The notes beneath the pieces were generated by a model, which did no database searches, was not told the DNA's origin, and saw only the letters and a list, made by a program, of their open reading frames with translations. From contig OX352774.1 in assembly GCA_947095535.1 (NCBI GenBank), forward strand, positions 173,908,200 through 173,972,199: DNA of 64,000 nt, written 5' to 3'. Numbering within the stretch: the first letter of the stretch is position 1; every line of letters starts with the position of its first letter. Source of the stretch: Poecilobothrus nobilitatus (Eukaryota > Arthropoda > Insecta > Diptera > Dolichopodidae). Below are positions 60,921 to 64,000 of the stretch, one piece after another. A program made the translations under genes and the position numbers.

Positions 60921-62430
60921 ATTTTATTTTTTAAATATTAGTACTTTACCTAAAGCTCATTATAGTTTGAAGATAGTTAAGTATTATTTTAATCATAATG
61001 AGGTTGGATTTAGTTAATTGGCATTTTGTTCAACATCATTTATAAATACATGTATATATAAGAACCATCTATAAATTTTAAATAGTTTTTTGGACATTTT
61101 TAATTTTTCTGTATTATTTTATTATATATATCTATAGAGTTATTCATAGTTGTTTTGTTTTTTTTTTAAATGTGATTTCGTATAGAAAACAAAGTTAGAT
61201 TTAAAAGTCATCAAGATAAAGATACTTATTAAGTATATTTTTTTTTTATAATAAATTGATGTAAGTAATTTTAAAAGATAAATAAAATAAGTACTTAAAT
61301 TAAATAAGTACTTATATGCTGGACTTGATTTTTGTAATGCTTACAAAAATATAAATCTAAAGAAATAAAAGTTTTATATACGTTTTAGTAATTTTAATGT
61401 ACATATGTATTTATTCTAGTATAAAATGTCAGTACCCAGTGGACCAATTAAATATTTTTTTTTATTCCCTTTTTTTTTGAACTTTCATAAATCATAAGAC
61501 ATTTTACTATATAAGTATATAGTTAATTATGACAGATAAAAAAATGAGTACTTTTTATAAAATAACTGCAAATTAACTTTTTATTTGATTATAATCTTAT
61601 AAATTCTGTCCATTAATTTCTTTTTTTTATTTTATTTTATTTTGCAAATAAATTAAATTTATTTTTAAAATAAATAAACTTTCTTTTACATGTACATATA
61701 TATATATAAATATTTTAATAAAAATTAAACATCTTATAAATATAAGTACTTACTTACTTATTACTACATAATTTAAAAAAAAAAAAAATTTATAACAGTT
61801 TTAAATATGTCAAGAAAAACACAAAAATTAATCATTTGGTTTATGTTCACAGTTCATACAGGAAACATTTTATCTGAACTGAACTAATCAAAAAAAAGAA
61901 AAAAGAAAAAAAAAAAATATGTAAAATATAATCAGTAACTAATGCTTGCTGTATTAAGTATCCAAGATACTTATTATGTTAGCATAACTAACTATGTATT
62001 GTTTATTGACATACGTATTATATACCCATAATTATATTTATGCATGAGTGTGTGTATCATTTATTTTTTACTTCATACTTAATTGAAATTGAATCTTTAT
62101 ATTATTTAGATTAAGTTATAAAAGAATGGAATGACTTAAATGTTCTAAAATTATAATTTTTTTTAAGTATAAGTAAATGAAGTAATTATTAAAAAAAAAA
62201 TTTTTATATAAGTATTTATTAAATTAAAACTACATATTTATGTACTGTTAAATTTATTTTTGTTTGTTTTTGATTTTAATATGTTTAACTAACCTTGGTT
62301 AAATTTAAACGATTTTTAAATTTTAAACAAAATTCATCTCTTAACAATTGTTTAATTTTTGCTTCGCATTGTTTGGGTTCAAAGACTCTAAAATAAAAGT
62401 CTTAAGTATTTAAATTATACTAATTATACT

Positions 62431-62470
62431 ATAAGATGTTAACAAACCGATTATTTTTACTCATTTCCTT
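62431..62470 (+). repeat. 40-bp exact duplication, copy 2
   Basis: Identical to 59,903-59,942, 2.5 kb upstream. Surrounding sequence does not match. Confidence 0.95.
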
Positions 62471-64000
62471 GTTTAAGTGTTTTTCAATTAACTACGCACT
62501 GTTATGCACCGTTCAGTATAGATCCTTATAGGTAATGGTATCACGGCTAAGCTGTCATTGGGCTAATAAGTATTTAAATTAAAGTAAATTTTGTATTAGG
62601 GCTAATTTCAAAGATATCGAAAGTTAAATTAATTGAATTTTCATTTTTTTTCATATTTTTTCATTTAAATTAAAATTTGTTTTAAGATCATGTAAAATAA
62701 TTTCGAAAACACAAATAATCTGCTTTCTCATCAAGTAAGTTATTGTATTCTTGAGTTCATAGATATATTAATTTTTTTTACCTTAAACAGTTTTAAAATT
62801 AAGGGCTCTAAAAGATATAAATTTTCTGTAATTGATGACATGATCAAATAAAAGGAAACCATGCATTTAAAAATAAAATTGTTAAAATTATCCGCAGTTT
62901 TATAACATTAGAAGTCATTTATTTGAAAACGGTAAAATATATAAAAATTGCTATATAGAGGAGGTGATAATCTTCCAAAGATACCAATTATACTCAATTG
63001 AGAGTGTCAGATTCTTACTGATTAAAACAAAAAAAAAAAAAAAATTTGATTCAATTTAATAGTCCCGATATCTTGGAAACTAGGCAGGCATCACTTTAAT
63101 CCTCAAATTAAAAAATATTCTTCGTTTAAGGTTCTGTGCATTGGTACATAGCAGAATAAATAAAATTATTTCTGTTTTTAAAAAAAAAATATTTTGATCG
63201 TTTTTTACCCCTAAAATCAAATTAACGCAAAAAAACAAAAGTATTAGCAAAGGTTAAATCGCTTTATGCCATTTGTATATTTGCTTCGATTATTAAGCAA
63301 ATAATTTGTTATAATAGTTAATATTTAATCTTTTATTATTTAAATTAATATTTAATTTTTAAATAAATATTTATAAAGTTAATTTGTTTAAAAAGTAAAC
63401 AAAATAAGAAACTGCTAATGAAGTGTGTTTAACTATACTAATACAAGATAAGAAAACTTTTGAAATAAAACGTCATACAATGTTTAAAGTTGTATCACAG
63501 TTTGTATAATGAAAAAAAAAAAAAAACACAATTTTTATTAACACTTTCTAATGAGTTCGATAAATTTTAAACAAGTAATGAAAAAACTTTTTAAAAAATA
63601 AAAAAGCATTTATTGTAACTATTCACACAGCTTTTTGTTCTAATTATTTGATATACTTACTTAAGGTAAAAGTGGGTATAGTGGCGATATAAATTTTTAA
63701 TAAGCCTTTGATAGTTTCTTAATTATAAAGTATTTATTTTTTTTAATAATAGATTTAACTATTTTAAATACATTTTTGGTTTTATTTTATTTTATTTTAA
63801 ACATTATTGTTCGATGTTGGTTTAGTGGATATAGGAAAAAAAATTTTGCTTGTTTAGTGGCTATAAAAAATGAGGGTTTAGTGGAGACATTATAATATTC
63901 ATTAAGTAGTAATAATAATGCATACAAAAAACAAGCGTTTAAAACAGATGTAATAAGTTTCCTTGAAAAATATTTATTAGAAAAATAAAAAATAATATTT

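Larger units (their letters stand above)
46351..64000 (+). other. long intron (at least 17.6 kb) of the sulfotransferase gene, TE-filled
   Basis: Follows the GTAAGA donor at 46,351. No frame continuing the sulfotransferase (RDPR...SR motif) was found to the window end, so the acceptor lies beyond. Outside the listed TEs the filler is A+T-rich. It is notably rich in AAGTACTTA / TAAGTAAGTA-type words compared with the first 45 kb. The last 3 kb (61-64 kb) hold no recognisable gene or repeat. Confidence 0.6.

Overview
This window is eukaryotic, very A+T-rich nuclear DNA. It contains spliced genes with GT/AG introns, long poly(A)/poly(T) runs, (AT)n and (ATT)n microsatellites and many decayed transposons. 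The gene set (MADF-BESS transcription factor, intronless MSH2/spellchecker1, COX10, Golgi carbohydrate sulfotransferase) points to an insect. The TE repertoire (Jockey-clade remnants, tRNA-derived SINEs, DINE-1/Helentron-like repeats ending in TATACCC) suggests a dipteran. The order-level assignment is inference.

Layout. Positions 1-30,350 are a gene-poor stretch of simple sequence with several recognisable insertions: tRNA-derived SINEs (3.2, 9.4, 15.1 and 22.7 kb), LINE ORF1 and RT scraps (7.3 and 10.4 kb), a Helentron-like repeat with an internal tandem array (18.1-18.8 kb), a 1.2-kb fold-back element (23.4-24.6 kb), a perfect 33-bp inverted repeat (10.3 kb) and an unidentified degenerate coding scrap (28.1-28.3 kb). 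No confident exon was found there.

Positions 30,350-46,350 form a compact gene block. It holds a small multipass membrane protein gene (minus, 4-5 exons); a divergent MADF-BESS gene (plus, 3 exons, 444 aa); MSH2 (minus, one exon, 917 aa), convergent with the MADF gene; COX10 (plus, 4 exons, 453 aa), divergent from MSH2; and the first coding exon of a carbohydrate sulfotransferase (plus). Two MITE-like DNA elements (hAT-like and pogo/Tigger-like) sit in the two large introns of the membrane-protein gene.

Positions 46,351-64,000 appear to be the first coding-sequence intron of the sulfotransferase, because no 3' exon is visible before the window ends. It is loaded with nested TEs: SINEs at 47.0 and 60.6 kb, a Jockey-type RT remnant (50.6-51.5 kb), an RNase-H-region LINE scrap between 81-bp direct repeats (52.8-53.5 kb), another RT scrap (54.2 kb), Helentron-like pieces, and a 2.45-kb DNA transposon (55,984-58,437). 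That transposon has perfect 24-bp TIRs, an AAGT target duplication, a degenerate basic ORF and about nine copies of a CCCCTRCGTTAC-like motif. I could not assign it to a superfamily, and it is the most unusual object in the window.

The host genes do not form a pathway. They cover mismatch repair (MSH2), mitochondrial heme A synthesis (COX10), transcription (MADF-BESS), Golgi sulfation (CHST-like) and an unassigned membrane protein.
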